Positions 9,193-18,309 of a DNA stretch of 64,000 nucleotides are shown in pieces; positions within the stretch are counted from its first letter, which is position 1, and the number at the start of each line of letters is the position of its first letter. The notes beneath the pieces were generated by a model. That model worked only from the letters and a program-made list of their open reading frames with translations. It searched no databases and had not been told where the DNA came from. A program made the position numbers and the translations under genes. The DNA comes from Calidifontimicrobium sp035325925 (GTDB lineage: Bacteria; Pseudomonadota; Gammaproteobacteria; Burkholderiales; Burkholderiaceae_C). The stretch covers positions 1-64,000 of the forward strand of contig NZ_DAOKZA010000021.1 of assembly GCF_035325925.1 (NCBI RefSeq). Direction: 5' to 3'.

Positions 9193-9723
9193 GCGCCCGC
9201 TGATCCGCCTTCGGCCCCTGCCCCCCGGGTTTCGCAGGGCCCTTTCGGTTCCCTGGGCGCACAACCCCAGCGCCCCGGCAAGGCGCTTGTGTCTCGGCGA
9301 AGCTTGGCATCGCCGTGAAGTGCCGCCGCAGCCCGGGCCGGATCCTCGGCTGGTCGCTTGAAGCCATGCGGTTCGTCTGTCGCGGCTTCCACCAACGACG
9401 GTGGAGCCACAGCGTAAAGTCACCCACGCTCACGCCTCAACGCGCCGCACCAGCGAGGCACCGAACCCCTGGCACCGCCAGGGTGGCCGCATCAATCGCT
9501 GCTGACGTTCAGCCAGGCCCAAGGGGCGAGCGACCTCGCCGCCGATCACCTGATCGCGCCGATCTCGTGCAGTGGCGCGTCGTGCTCGATGCGGGCCAGT
9601 CTCGGCAGCCCTTCGGCACGCGAATCACGAAACTGCGAAACGAGCGGAGCGGACCCACGCTCCGGGGCCGGGTCCGATGCGCGATGAGGTGCGGTTCTCG
9701 CGCCGAGGGCCTGGCTGACGTCG
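9193..9723 (+). other. 531-bp intergenic region, no gene recognised
   Basis: Between the quinone oxidoreductase and the PEP-CTERM gene, which converge here. The open frames are Arg/Pro-rich without family resemblance. Small inverted repeats are present (TCCACC/GGTGGA around 9388-9405, CTGGC/GCCAG around 9469-9481), but none is followed by a T run. It could be a decayed gene; I cannot identify a source. Confidence 0.4.
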
Positions 9724-10683
9724 TCAGGCGTGCGCGGCGGCAGCGACGGATGGGTCGGGTCGCGTGCCTCGCGCGCCGCGCGTCACCGTCAAGCCGAGCG
9801 TCGCGGCGAGCAGCAGCAACAGCGTCGAGGGCTCCGGCACAGGCTGCGCGGTCGGCGCGAAGCTATCCCGGTAGTTGCTCCCGGACGCCGAGCGGATCGT
9901 GTACGGCACGGACTCCCCGTTCCAGGTGACGTCGGCGATGCCGTCCCAGTAGATGGAATTGCCGGCGTCGAACAGCATCGAGGCAGAGCCGCCGGAGTCG
10001 GCGGCCTGCAAGCCGACGCCGGCCTGGGTCACGGCCGCGGTCCGCATGCCCAGTCCGAACTCCAGCCCGAACACGAAGCCGAGCCCGTAGCGGGCGCGGG
10101 CCTCGTAGCTGCCCGGGGCGACCTCGACGACATCCAGGTTCCCGCAGTACAGACCAGGAGTCGACCAGTTGCCCAGGTAGATGTTGCAGCCATCCCCGAC
10201 CGTTTGAAGGCCGCTAGCCAGATAGGCGTCCCAATAGGTCGAGAAGCTGACCGTGCCGGCATTGGAGACGTTGGTTCCGCGCACATCCTCCAGGAAGGCC
10301 GCGCTGAAGGTCAGCAGCACGTCGAACCAGAGCACGCCGTTGTCACCCGTCGGGGCGACTGTGCTGTCGATGGTCAGGGTGTCAAGGAAGGACGCGCGTG
10401 CCGTCGCGCTGGCGCCGATGCCGCCAGCGCTCTGCCCGCCTTGGATGTCCCAATTCACGCTGGCGTTGGCGACGAGCTTGCCGAAGCCATAGCCGGCCTC
10501 GGCCCGGGCGTCGGCGGACCGCGTGTAGCCGGGCCCCGATTCCAACGCCGCGTCCTGTTCGAGCGGGGTGGCCAGGTCCGCCTCCACAACCACGGCCACG
10601 GCGTGCGCGGATGGCATCAGGCCCGGCGCAAAGCCGGCCGCTGCAAGGACACCGGCGACGAGAACAGCACTCAGTTGACGCAT
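9724..10683 (-). CDS. PEP-CTERM sorting domain surface protein
   Basis: A 319-residue secreted protein. The N terminus MRQLSAVLVAGVLAAAGFAP to SAHA is a Sec signal peptide. The middle is Gly/Ala/Ser-rich with few charges. The C-terminal sorting signal is VPEPSTLLLLLAATLGL followed by basic residues, recognised by exosortase (EpsH/XrtA type) in exopolysaccharide-producing Gram-negatives. A 13-residue Ala-rich tail after the basic cluster is somewhat unusual. The ATG at 10683 is preceded by AAAGGGGGAAGC. A good sigma-54-type promoter lies 54-69 bp upstream. No exosortase gene is in the window. Confidence 0.9.
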   Translation of the reverse strand: MRQLSAVLVAGVLAAAGFAPGLMPSAHAVAVVVEADLATPLEQDAALESGPGYTRSADARAEAGYGFGKLVANASVNWDIQGGQSAGGIGASATARASFLDTLTIDSTVAPTGDNGVLWFDVLLTFSAAFLEDVRGTNVSNAGTVSFSTYWDAYLASGLQTVGDGCNIYLGNWSTPGLYCGNLDVVEVAPGSYEARARYGLGFVFGLEFGLGMRTAAVTQAGVGLQAADSGGSASMLFDAGNSIYWDGIADVTWNGESVPYTIRSASGSNYRDSFAPTAQPVPEPSTLLLLLAATLGLTVTRGARGTRPDPSVAAAAHA

Positions 10684-10736
10684 GCTTCCCCCTTTGTGGT
10701 TGACCGCGGACTCGGTGACCCGCGCCGCCGGGCGCA

Positions 10737-10752
10737 AGCAAGAAAAGCGCCA
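10737..10752 (-). promoter_or_regulatory. sigma-54 (RpoN)-type promoter of the PEP-CTERM gene
   Basis: The minus strand reads TGGCGCTTTTCTTGCT. It keeps the invariant GG (-24) and GC (-12) exactly 12 bp apart and matches TGGC-N8-TTGCT. Predicted initiation is near 10726, leaving a leader of about 43 nt. PEP-CTERM genes in floc-forming betaproteobacteria are known to depend on RpoN with the PrsK/PrsR two-component system. The inverted repeat at 10837-10862 is placed like an enhancer. Confidence 0.65.
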
Positions 10753-10773
10753 ATGCAGCGTCGATTGATGAAG

Positions 10774-10787
10774 TTGATTCGAATCAA
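10774..10787. promoter_or_regulatory. perfect 14-bp palindrome TTGATTCGAATCAA
   Basis: A perfect AT-rich palindrome in a GC-rich intergenic region. It is 22 bp upstream of the -24 element of the putative RpoN promoter and 341 bp before the divergent response regulator gene. A dimeric regulator could bind here; the protein is unknown. Confidence 0.4.
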
Positions 10788-10836
10788 GGACTTGGTGTCC
10801 GTCACGGATTCGATGAGGCCACGCGTGTCAAGAAGT

Positions 10837-10862
10837 CCGACAGCGCAGGATCTCGCTGTCGG
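10837..10862. promoter_or_regulatory. inverted repeat CCGACAGCG-N8-CGCTGTCGG, candidate activator (enhancer) site
   Basis: Two perfect 9-bp arms separated by 8 bp, centred about 123 bp upstream of the predicted RpoN start at 10726. This is the usual distance for enhancer-binding activators. Neither arm is followed by a T run, so it is not a terminator. It lies 265 bp upstream of the divergent response regulator gene, which might instead be its target. Confidence 0.5.
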
Positions 10863-11033
10863 GCATACTGTCGCGAAGGGAAACAGCCATCGCGGCCCAT
10901 CCTGTGGCCCGTATCCGCGACCTCGATCGCCGGGCTTTGGTTCGCTCGCTGCTCGCAGCGGTGGGGCGCACGGAGCACGATCCACGCAGGCGAGCGGCAC
11001 CGCGGTATGGCGCCGCCGCGCGCGTCCATGCGC

Positions 11034-11039
11034 TACAGT
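11034..11039 (+). promoter_or_regulatory. putative -10 box of the response regulator/kinase operon
   Basis: TACAGT at 11034-11039 within a GC-rich stretch, about 90 bp upstream of the response regulator start. No convincing -35 hexamer is seen. Confidence 0.35.
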
Positions 11040-11127
11040 GCGCGGCGTCGGAGTCGCCGGCCGAGCGCCGGCCCCGTCGCCTGCGGCGCCGCATCGGCGC
11101 GCGGCGGACTCCGCGAGGGATGCACGC

Positions 11128-11862
11128 ATGGCCGTCAAGGTGCTGATCGTCGAGGACAACCCGGTGGCGCGCAGCTTCCTGTGCCGGGTCGTGCGCGAGA
11201 GCTTCAGCGACCCGATCGCGATCGTCGAAACCGCCGACCTCGAGTCCGCGCGCCGGCAGATCGAGCTCACCGGCGGCAGCGACGGTTTGCACGGCACCGA
11301 CCCGTTCAAGCTGATCCTCGTCGACCTCGAACTGCCCGACGGCAACGGCATGGAGCTGCTGTCGGCGCTGACGCAGTACCCGGCGACGAAGATCGTCACC
11401 ACGCTGTACTCCGACGACGACCACCTGTTCCCCGCGCTGCAGTGCGGCGCCGACGGCTACCTGCTCAAGGAAGATCGCTTCGAGGTGCTCGTCGAGGAAC
11501 TGCAGAAGATCGTGCGCGGGCAGCCGCCGCTGTCGCCGGCCATCGCGCGGCGGCTGCTGATGCACTTCCGGCCGTCGAACCCGGGCGACGGCGCGGCGCC
11601 GGCGCCGGGGCTGTCGAGCAGCGCAAGCTCGGCCGCGCGGCCGGTCGCGATCGGGCCGGCGCCCGAGCACGAGCGCCTGACGCCCCGCGAGACCGAGGTG
11701 CTGACCTACCTCAGCAAGGGCTTCACGATCAAGGAGATCGCGAGCCTGATGGGCATCAAGTGGTTCACCGTCAACGACCACATCAAGTCCATCTACCGCA
11801 AGCTCAACGTGTCCAGCCGCGCCGAGGCGGCGGTGCTGGCGACCAAACACGGGTTGGTCTGA
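11128..11862 (+). CDS. NarL/LuxR-family response regulator
   Basis: A 244-residue DNA-binding response regulator. The receiver domain starts MAVKVLIVEDNPVARSFL and has the phospho-acceptor D66 in LILVDLELPDG. The LuxR-type HTH near residues 178-240 contains LTPRETEVLTYLSKGFT and IKEIASLMGIKWFTVNDHIK. A Ser/Ala/Pro linker joins the two. The ATG at 11128 has GAGGGA upstream. The gene is followed after 20 nt by a HisKA_3 kinase, its likely partner. Target genes are unknown; the adjacent divergent PEP-CTERM gene is one candidate. Confidence 0.93.
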   Translation: MAVKVLIVEDNPVARSFLCRVVRESFSDPIAIVETADLESARRQIELTGGSDGLHGTDPFKLILVDLELPDGNGMELLSALTQYPATKIVTTLYSDDDHLFPALQCGADGYLLKEDRFEVLVEELQKIVRGQPPLSPAIARRLLMHFRPSNPGDGAAPAPGLSSSASSAARPVAIGPAPEHERLTPRETEVLTYLSKGFTIKEIASLMGIKWFTVNDHIKSIYRKLNVSSRAEAAVLATKHGLV

Positions 11863-11881
11863 CCGACCATCCTGCGCGGCG

Positions 11882-14131
11882 ATGGCCGCCGACAGCCCCA
11901 CGTTGACCCCCTCGCCGCGCGCCGTGCCGGCCGGTGGTGGGATCGAAGCGTCCTGGTGGCTCGGCTGGCGGCTGCGCGTGCTGCTGCTGGCGATGCTGGC
12001 GTTTGCCGTCGGCCTCGTCGTGCTCGTCAGGATGCTCGCCGTCGAGCCGCACGTGGCGGCGCAGTGGCGCGCCGACGCCGCCGGGCGGCTGCTGCTGCTC
12101 GACGCCCACGACCGCGCGCTGGCCGCGCGTCGCGGCCAGCCGGTGAACGCGCTCGTCGTCGCCGGCGCGTCGCCGGTGCCGCTCGACGCGCTGGCGCTGC
12201 AGCACCTGCCGCGCTGGCTGCCCGACGACGCGGCCCGCGAACGCCGGCTGCGTCAGGAACGCGCCTGGCGCGCCGCGCTGGCCGGCGGCGCTGCCGTGCT
12301 GCGCTTCGCCGACGGCGGCGAGGCGAGCGTGCGCGCCGCCGCCAGAGGCCTGGGCGGCATCGGTCTCGCGTTCTGGCCGCTCGCCGCGCTTGCCGCGCTG
12401 CTGTGGGCCGGGGGATGGGTCATGCTGCTGGCGCGCCTTCAGTGGCGGCTCGCGCCCTACCTGGCGCTGGCGTGGGCGCAATCGGCGGCGTTGCTGCTGC
12501 TGGCCGTCGCGTCGGTGCCCGGGCCCGGCGTCGCGCTCGGCCTGGGCGGATCGATCGGCAAGGCGCACGCCGCGCTCGACCTGATCGGCGCCGCGGCCGC
12601 GGTGCACGGCGCCGCGATGCACCCGCGGGTGCTGGCGCGTGCGAGCGTGCTGGCCGCCGCCGCCTGGGCGGTGGCGCTGGCCGTGGCCGCGCTGGTCGCT
12701 GCCGGCCGGGTCGCCCCGTGGGACGGCGCGCAGCCGGCGATGCTCGCGCTCGGCGTCTGTGCCGTGGCGCTGCTCGGCTTCAGCCATGCACGGCGACCGC
12801 ACCCGGTGGCGCCGGTGCTGCAGCGCTTCGGCGCGATCGCCGTCGGCGCGCTCGCGCTGCTGAGCGTGGCCGCGCTGGTGCAGCCGCGGCACGGCGACAC
12901 CCTCGCACCGCTGCCGCTGGTGGGCGTCTCGGCGTGGCACGTGTTCGTCGCCGCGCTGCTGCTGGCGCTGCCGCTGCTGCCCGTCACGCGAAGGCCGCTG
13001 CGCGAGTTCGTGCTGATCGCCGGGGTGGCGGCCGTCGCGATGGCGATGCAGCTGCTGTTCGGCCCGCTGTTCGACCTCGACGCGCCGACGTCGGTGGCCG
13101 CGGCGATCGGCGCCGCGCTGGCGCTGTACGCCGGCGCGCGGCGATGGCTGGCGCGCCCGCTGGCCGGCCCGCGCGGCCCCGACCCGGTGCGCATGTTCGA
13201 CCACCTGCTGCAGGCCGCGCGCACGATCGAGTCGCAGCCACGCGGCGGCGTCCAGGCGCTGCGGGCGCTGTGCGTCGCCCTGTTCGACCCCGGCGAGGTC
13301 GTCGTCTCGGCCGACGCGCCTCGTGGCGCGCGCGTGCGCGGCGGGGGGGCGACGCTGGTGGTGCCGGTGCCCGCGTGGGTGCAGGGTGGCGACGCCGGCG
13401 CGCGCGCGCTGGTGCTGAGCCACGCGCAGCGCGGCCAGCGCCTGTTCACGCGCGGCGACATCCGGCTGGCCGAGCGGGCGCTGGCGCAGCTGGCGCGTGC
13501 CGTGAGCTTCGATGACGCCGTCGAGCAGGGACGCCGCGAGGAGCGCGTGCGCCTGGCGCAGGACCTGCACGACGACATCGGCGCGCGGCTGCTGACGCTG
13601 ATGTACCAGGCGCCGACGCCGCAGATGGAGGACTACCTGCGCCACACCCTGCAGGACCTGAAGACGCTGACCCGCGGTCTCGCGGCGTCGGGGCGCGGGC
13701 TCGACGACGCAGGCGCCGAGTGGAAGACCGACCTCGGCCAGCGCCTGCAGGTGGCGCACGTCGAGCTCGCGTGGTCGCTCGCGGCCGACCGCGAGGTCGA
13801 GCTCGGCGTCGTCGCCTGGTCGGCGCTGACGCGGCTGCTGCGCGAACTGGTGACCAACGTCATCGCGCACGCGCACGCGACGCGCGTCGACGTCGAAATC
13901 GCCGTCGACGGCGCGCACCTGACGCTGCAGGTCACCGACGACGGCGACGGCGGCGACCCGCGCGGCTGGGCCGCCGGCCTCGGGCTGTCGAGCGTGCGCA
14001 AGCGCGTGCGCCAGCTCGGCGGCAGCGTCGAGTGGTGCACGGTGCCGCCGCAGGGCATCCGCTGCCGCGTCGTCGTGCCGCTGCCGGCGGCCAGCGTCGC
14101 GGCGGCGCCGCGCGACGACCCGCCGCGCTGA
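11882..14131 (+). CDS. NarX-type (HisKA_3) sensor histidine kinase, polytopic membrane protein
   Basis: A 749-residue kinase. A first membrane helix (LLLAMLAFAVGLVVLVRML) is followed by a periplasmic segment and then six or more hydrophobic helices between about residues 158 and 420. The dimerisation/phosphoacceptor motif is EERVRLAQDLHDDIGARLL with H563. The ATPase domain shows LRELVTNVIAHAHA (N box) and DDGDGGDPRGWAAGLGLSSV (G box). It belongs with the upstream regulator and stops 3 bp from the convergent alpha-E gene. The multi-helix input domain is not one I recognise, so the signal is unknown. Confidence 0.9.
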   Translation: MAADSPTLTPSPRAVPAGGGIEASWWLGWRLRVLLLAMLAFAVGLVVLVRMLAVEPHVAAQWRADAAGRLLLLDAHDRALAARRGQPVNALVVAGASPVPLDALALQHLPRWLPDDAARERRLRQERAWRAALAGGAAVLRFADGGEASVRAAARGLGGIGLAFWPLAALAALLWAGGWVMLLARLQWRLAPYLALAWAQSAALLLLAVASVPGPGVALGLGGSIGKAHAALDLIGAAAAVHGAAMHPRVLARASVLAAAAWAVALAVAALVAAGRVAPWDGAQPAMLALGVCAVALLGFSHARRPHPVAPVLQRFGAIAVGALALLSVAALVQPRHGDTLAPLPLVGVSAWHVFVAALLLALPLLPVTRRPLREFVLIAGVAAVAMAMQLLFGPLFDLDAPTSVAAAIGAALALYAGARRWLARPLAGPRGPDPVRMFDHLLQAARTIESQPRGGVQALRALCVALFDPGEVVVSADAPRGARVRGGGATLVVPVPAWVQGGDAGARALVLSHAQRGQRLFTRGDIRLAERALAQLARAVSFDDAVEQGRREERVRLAQDLHDDIGARLLTLMYQAPTPQMEDYLRHTLQDLKTLTRGLAASGRGLDDAGAEWKTDLGQRLQVAHVELAWSLAADREVELGVVAWSALTRLLRELVTNVIAHAHATRVDVEIAVDGAHLTLQVTDDGDGGDPRGWAAGLGLSSVRKRVRQLGGSVEWCTVPPQGIRCRVVVPLPAASVAAAPRDDPPR

Positions 14132-14134
14132 CGC

Positions 14135-15097
14135 CTACGCCGCCACCGGCACGAGGAAGTCGCGGCCGATGCCCGCGCCGACGTCGTTGACGCGATCGAG
14201 GAACTGCGTCAGGTACGCGTGCAGGCCGGTGGCCAGGATCTCGTCGATGCGCCCGTACTGCAGGTCGGCCTGCAGCCGGCCGGCGCGGCGCAGCGTCTCG
14301 TGGCTGTGCTCGTTGGCCACCAGCCGCAGGTTGCCGACGACCTCGTTCATGCTCGCCGCCAGCGAGCGCGGCATGTCGGCGCGCAGGATCAGCAGCTCGG
14401 CGACCTTGTCGGGGCGGATCACGTTGCGGTACACCTTGCGGTAGACCTCGAAACCCGAGACCGAACGCAGGATCGCGCTCCAGTGGTAGAAGTCCACCTC
14501 CTGCGCCGGGTGCGCCGGACCCACGCCGAAGAACTCGCTGGCGCGACCCTGGAACTTCACGTCGAGCAGCCGCGCGGTGTTGTCGGCGCGCTCCAGGAAG
14601 GTGCCGATGCGCACGAAGTGCAGCGACTCGTCCATCAGCATCGTGCCCACCTGCGTGCCGCGCGTCAGGTGCGAGCGGAACTTCACCCACTCGAAGATCG
14701 CGCCGGGGTCGCGCTCGAGGCCGGCGGTGCGCAGCATGCGGTTGAATTCGAGCCAGGTCTGGTTGATCGTCTCCCAGACCTCGGTGGTCAGCGTGCCGCG
14801 CACCGCGCGCGCGTTCTCGCGCGCGGCGCGCAGGCACGAGGCGATGCTCGACGGGTTGGCCTCGTCGCGCACCATGAAGCGCATGAGGTTCGTCGGCGCG
14901 ACCTCGCCGTAGCGCTCGCGAAAGCCGCCGGTCAGCTCGGAGATCGACAGCAGCCCGCGCCAGCCCTGCTCGGCCTTGTCGGCCGACTGCGGCAGCAGCG
15001 ACATCTGGTAGTTGACGTCGAGCATGCGCGCGGTGTTCTCGGCACGCTCCATGTAGCGCGCCATCCAGAACAGGTGGTCGGCGGTTCGTGACAGCAC
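14135..15097 (-). CDS. alpha-E domain protein (DUF403)
   Basis: A 320-residue, mostly helical protein of the alpha-E family, beginning LSRTADHLFWMARYMERAEN. Members are found with circularly permuted ATP-grasp proteins and transglutaminase-like proteins and are predicted to serve a peptide-ligation or peptide-modification system of unknown product. I choose a GTG start at 15097, one base after the TGA of the ATP-grasp gene, with GGAGGA overlapping that stop, so the two are translationally coupled. Intact in this copy of the module. Confidence 0.9.
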   Translation of the reverse strand: MLSRTADHLFWMARYMERAENTARMLDVNYQMSLLPQSADKAEQGWRGLLSISELTGGFRERYGEVAPTNLMRFMVRDEANPSSIASCLRAARENARAVRGTLTTEVWETINQTWLEFNRMLRTAGLERDPGAIFEWVKFRSHLTRGTQVGTMLMDESLHFVRIGTFLERADNTARLLDVKFQGRASEFFGVGPAHPAQEVDFYHWSAILRSVSGFEVYRKVYRNVIRPDKVAELLILRADMPRSLAASMNEVVGNLRLVANEHSHETLRRAGRLQADLQYGRIDEILATGLHAYLTQFLDRVNDVGAGIGRDFLVPVAA

Positions 15098-15098
15098 G

Positions 15099-16535
15099 TC
15101 AGTCCTCCAGCACCCAGGTGTCCTTCGTGCCGCCGCCCTGCGACGAGTTGACGACCAGCGACCCGGCCTTCAGCGCCACGCGCGTCAGCCCGCCGGGCAC
15201 CATCTGCACGCTCTGGCCCGACAGCACGAACGGGCGCAGGTCGATGTGGCGCGGCGCGATGCCGGCGTCGACGAAGGTCGGGCAGCTCGACAGCGCGAGC
15301 GTCGGCTGGGCGACGTAGTGCTGCGGGTGCGCCTCGAGCGCGCGGCGGAACGCGGCGATCTCGGCGCGGGTCGCCGCCGGCCCGACCAGCATGCCGTAGC
15401 CGCCGGCGCCGTGCACCTCCTTGACGACCAGTTCTTCGAGGTGGTCGAGCACGTACTTCAGGTGCTCGCTCTCGCGGCACAGCCAGGTCGGCACGTTGGC
15501 CAGGATCGGCTTCTCGCCGAGGTAGAACTCGATCATCTTCGGCACGTACGGGTAGATCGACTTGTCGTCGGCGACCCCGGTGCCGATCGCGTTGGCCAGG
15601 TTGATGTTGCCGCGCCGGTAGACGTCGAGCAGGCCGGCGCAGCCCAGCGTGCTGTCGGCGCGGAACGCGGCGGGGTCGAGAAAGTCGTCGTCGACGCGCC
15701 GGTAGACCACGTCGACGCGCCGCGGGCCCTGCGTCGTGCGCATGTAGACGAAGCCGTCGCGCACGAACAGGTCCTGTCCCTCGACCAGCTCGACGCCCAT
15801 CTGCTGCGCGAGGAACGCGTGCTCGAAGTACGCACTGTTGTACATGCCGGGCGTGAGCACCACCACCGTCGGCTCGTTGACGCCGGCCGGCGCCACCGCG
15901 CGCAACGTGTCGAGCAGCAGGTCCGGGTAGTGCGCCACCGGCGCGATGCGGTGCGACGCGAACAGCTCGGGGAACAGCCGCATCGTCATCTTGCGGTTCT
16001 CGAGCATGTAGCTCACGCCCGACGGCACGCGCAGGTTGTCCTCGAGCACGTAGGTGGTGGCGCTGCCGTCGGCGTTGGCGGCGCGCACGATGTCGATGCC
16101 GGCGACGTGCGCGTACACGCCGCCGGGCACGTCGACGCCCGTCATCTCGCGGCGGAACTGCGCGTTGGCGAGCACCGGCTCGCCGGGCACGACGCCGGCC
16201 TTCAGGATCTCCTGGTCGTGGTAGACGTCGTCGACGAAACGGTTGAGCGCGGCCACGCGCTGGCGCAGCCCGCGCTCGATCTCGCGCCACTCGGCGCTGG
16301 GGATGATGCGCGGGATCAGGTCGAACGGGATCAGCCGCTCGGTGCCGGCACCGTCCTCGTCCTTCTCGCCGTAGACGGCGAAGGTGATGCCCACGCGCCG
16401 GAAGATCACCTCGGCCTCCTCGCGCCGGGCGGCCATCGCCTCGTGCGGCTGCTGCTGCAGCCACTGCGCGAAGGCGCGGTAGTGCTCGCGCACGCCGCCC
16501 GCGGCGTCGTGCATCTCGTCGTAAGCGGCAGTCAT
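15099..16535 (-). CDS. circularly permuted type 2 ATP-grasp protein (DUF404/407)
   Basis: A 478-residue predicted carboxylate-amine ligase of the circularly permuted ATP-grasp family. Typical segments are YGEKDEDGAGTERLIPFDLI, FVDDVYHDQEIL, ADSTLGCAGLLDVYRRGNI, PTWLCRESEHLKYVLDHLEE and the glycine-rich GAGGYGMLVGP. The start at 16535 has GGAG upstream and begins MTAAYDEMHDAAGG. A 23-codon upstream extension has no support. It forms a coupled pair with the alpha-E gene. A second, fused relative lies just upstream (16564-18273). Confidence 0.9.
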   Translation of the reverse strand: MTAAYDEMHDAAGGVREHYRAFAQWLQQQPHEAMAARREEAEVIFRRVGITFAVYGEKDEDGAGTERLIPFDLIPRIIPSAEWREIERGLRQRVAALNRFVDDVYHDQEILKAGVVPGEPVLANAQFRREMTGVDVPGGVYAHVAGIDIVRAANADGSATTYVLEDNLRVPSGVSYMLENRKMTMRLFPELFASHRIAPVAHYPDLLLDTLRAVAPAGVNEPTVVVLTPGMYNSAYFEHAFLAQQMGVELVEGQDLFVRDGFVYMRTTQGPRRVDVVYRRVDDDFLDPAAFRADSTLGCAGLLDVYRRGNINLANAIGTGVADDKSIYPYVPKMIEFYLGEKPILANVPTWLCRESEHLKYVLDHLEELVVKEVHGAGGYGMLVGPAATRAEIAAFRRALEAHPQHYVAQPTLALSSCPTFVDAGIAPRHIDLRPFVLSGQSVQMVPGGLTRVALKAGSLVVNSSQGGGTKDTWVLED

Positions 16536-16563
16536 CGTCGACAGCTCCGTCGTGCCAGGGCGA

Positions 16564-18273
16564 TCAAGCAACTTGCGTGCCCCACGCTGGGGCGCAGGCA
16601 TCACGGACGCCGGCGTCGAGCCGGCGGGTCGTCACGCGCTCCGCCAGGTCCTGGGCGCCGCCGCCGCGGATCACGCCCTTGAGCGGCGTGACGTCGCCGA
16701 AGTCGCGCCCCACCGCGAGGCGCACGTGATCCAGATCGGGGACGCGTTCGTTGGTCGGGTCGAGTTCGAGCCAGTCGCGCGCACCATCGGCGTGCGGGCA
16801 CCACAGCGGCACCCAGGCGTGCGACGCGTCGGCGCCGACCAGCGCCGCCTCGCCGGGCGGCGGCTGCGTCAGCAGGTCGCCGCTGACGTAGCGCGCCGCC
16901 AGCCCCAGCATGCGCAACGCGCCGATCGGCAGGTGCGCGAAGTCCTGGCACACGCCGCGGCGCTCGCGCCAGACCTGCGCCAGCGGCGTGTCGACGCGGG
17001 TGCTGGCGGCGACGTAGGCGATGTCGGCGTGCACGCGGCGCATCAGCGCGCGCCGCCTCGGCCGCCGGGCGCCCCGCGGTGAGCGACGCCAGCGCGTGGT
17101 CGCGCAGCGCATCCAGGCGTGCCACGCGGCGGCGGCCTCGCCGCACCACCAGGTCGGCAGCGAGGGCGTCGCCAGGTCCTCGCCGAGCAGCGCTCGCGAC
17201 ACCGCCGGCAGGATGCCCTGCAGCGCCGGCGTCTCGAGACACGCGCTGCCCAGCGCGTTGGCGACGACGACACGCCCGGCACGCACGGCCTCCAGCAGCC
17301 CGGGCACTCCCAGCGTCGAGTCGGCGCGCAGCTCGAGCGGGTCGCACCACGCGTCGTCGAGGCGGCCCAGTAGCGCGTGCACCGGCTCCAGCCCCCCGAC
17401 GGTCTTCAGGAACACGCGGTCGTCGCGCACCGTCAGGTCGTCGCCCTCGACCACTGGCACGCCGAGGTAGCGCGCCAGCAGCGCATGCTCGTCACAGGTC
17501 TCGCTGTAAGGGCCTGCGGTCGGCAGCGCGATGCGCGGCGACCCGGCTGCGGCGACCTCGGCGGCCTGCGCCTCGACGGTGTCGAGCAGCCGGCGGTAGG
17601 CCGACGTGATCTGCTGCACGCGCAGCTCGCGAAACGCGTCGGGGAACAGCCGCGAGACGATCAGCCGGTTGTGCAGCACGTGACCCTGCCCCGAGGGGTC
17701 TTCGCAGCATTGCGCGACCACCCACCAGTGGCCGTCGGGCCCGCGCGCCAGGTCGAAGGCGACGATGTGCAGGTGCAGACCGCCCGGCGACACGGTGCCG
17801 TGCAGCGCGCGCAGGTAGCCGGGGCGCCGGTACGGCAGTGTCGCCGGCGGCAACGCGTCGTGCAGCAGGCGCTGCGGCCCGTACAGGTCGGCCATCGTCG
17901 CGTCGAGCAGCCGCGCGCGCTGCACCACGCCGCGTTCGATCGCCACCCAGTCGCCGGGCTCGACGATCAGCGGCAGCGCCTCGAGCGGCCACAGCCGCGC
18001 CGGCCCGCGCGTGCCGGTGCCGCCGTGCACGTTGTGCGTGATGCCGTCGGCGTGGACCTCCTCGGCGAGTTGGCGCGCGCGCGCGTCGATCTCGGCGCGC
18101 GCGTCGGCCACGTCGGCCGGCAGCGTCGCGAACAAGCGCTGCCAGCTGGGCCGCAGCCGGCCGTCGGCGCCGTGCAGTTCGTCGTGCGCGCCGGCGTCGC
18201 GGTCGGTGCGCAGCAGGGCCGCGAGGACGCGCGCGCCCGGCGCCTCGGGCAACGTCGGACAGAACGCGGTCAT
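16564..18273 (-). pseudogene. chimeric ATP-grasp/transglutaminase gene, probable deletion fusion
   Basis: The 569-codon frame has two unrelated halves. Residues 1 to about 385 are a circularly permuted ATP-grasp protein (MTAFCPTLPEAPGARVLAAL, DLYGPQRLLHDALPP, ADSTLGVPGLLEAVRAGRV, LPTWWCGE) that stops before its glycine-rich half. From about 415 on it is the core of a transglutaminase-like protein (VDTPLAQVWRERRGVCQDFA with the catalytic Cys, then DASHAWVPLWC and WLELDPTNE with His and Asp), but its N-terminal domain is missing. The join reads as an Arg-rich stretch. Shifting frame there restores a transglutaminase-like segment (DHALASLTAGRPAAEAARA), so a small frameshift lies at about 17045-17115. 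Probably non-functional, though the frame is open throughout. Confidence 0.7.
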
Positions 18274-18309
18274 GGTGGTGCGGACGCGGTCGACGGCATG
18301 CGGGCCACC

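Noticed and set aside
9182..9433. Short frames between the quinone oxidoreductase and PEP-CTERM genes
   Set aside because: Arg/Pro-rich, no start signals, no family resemblance.
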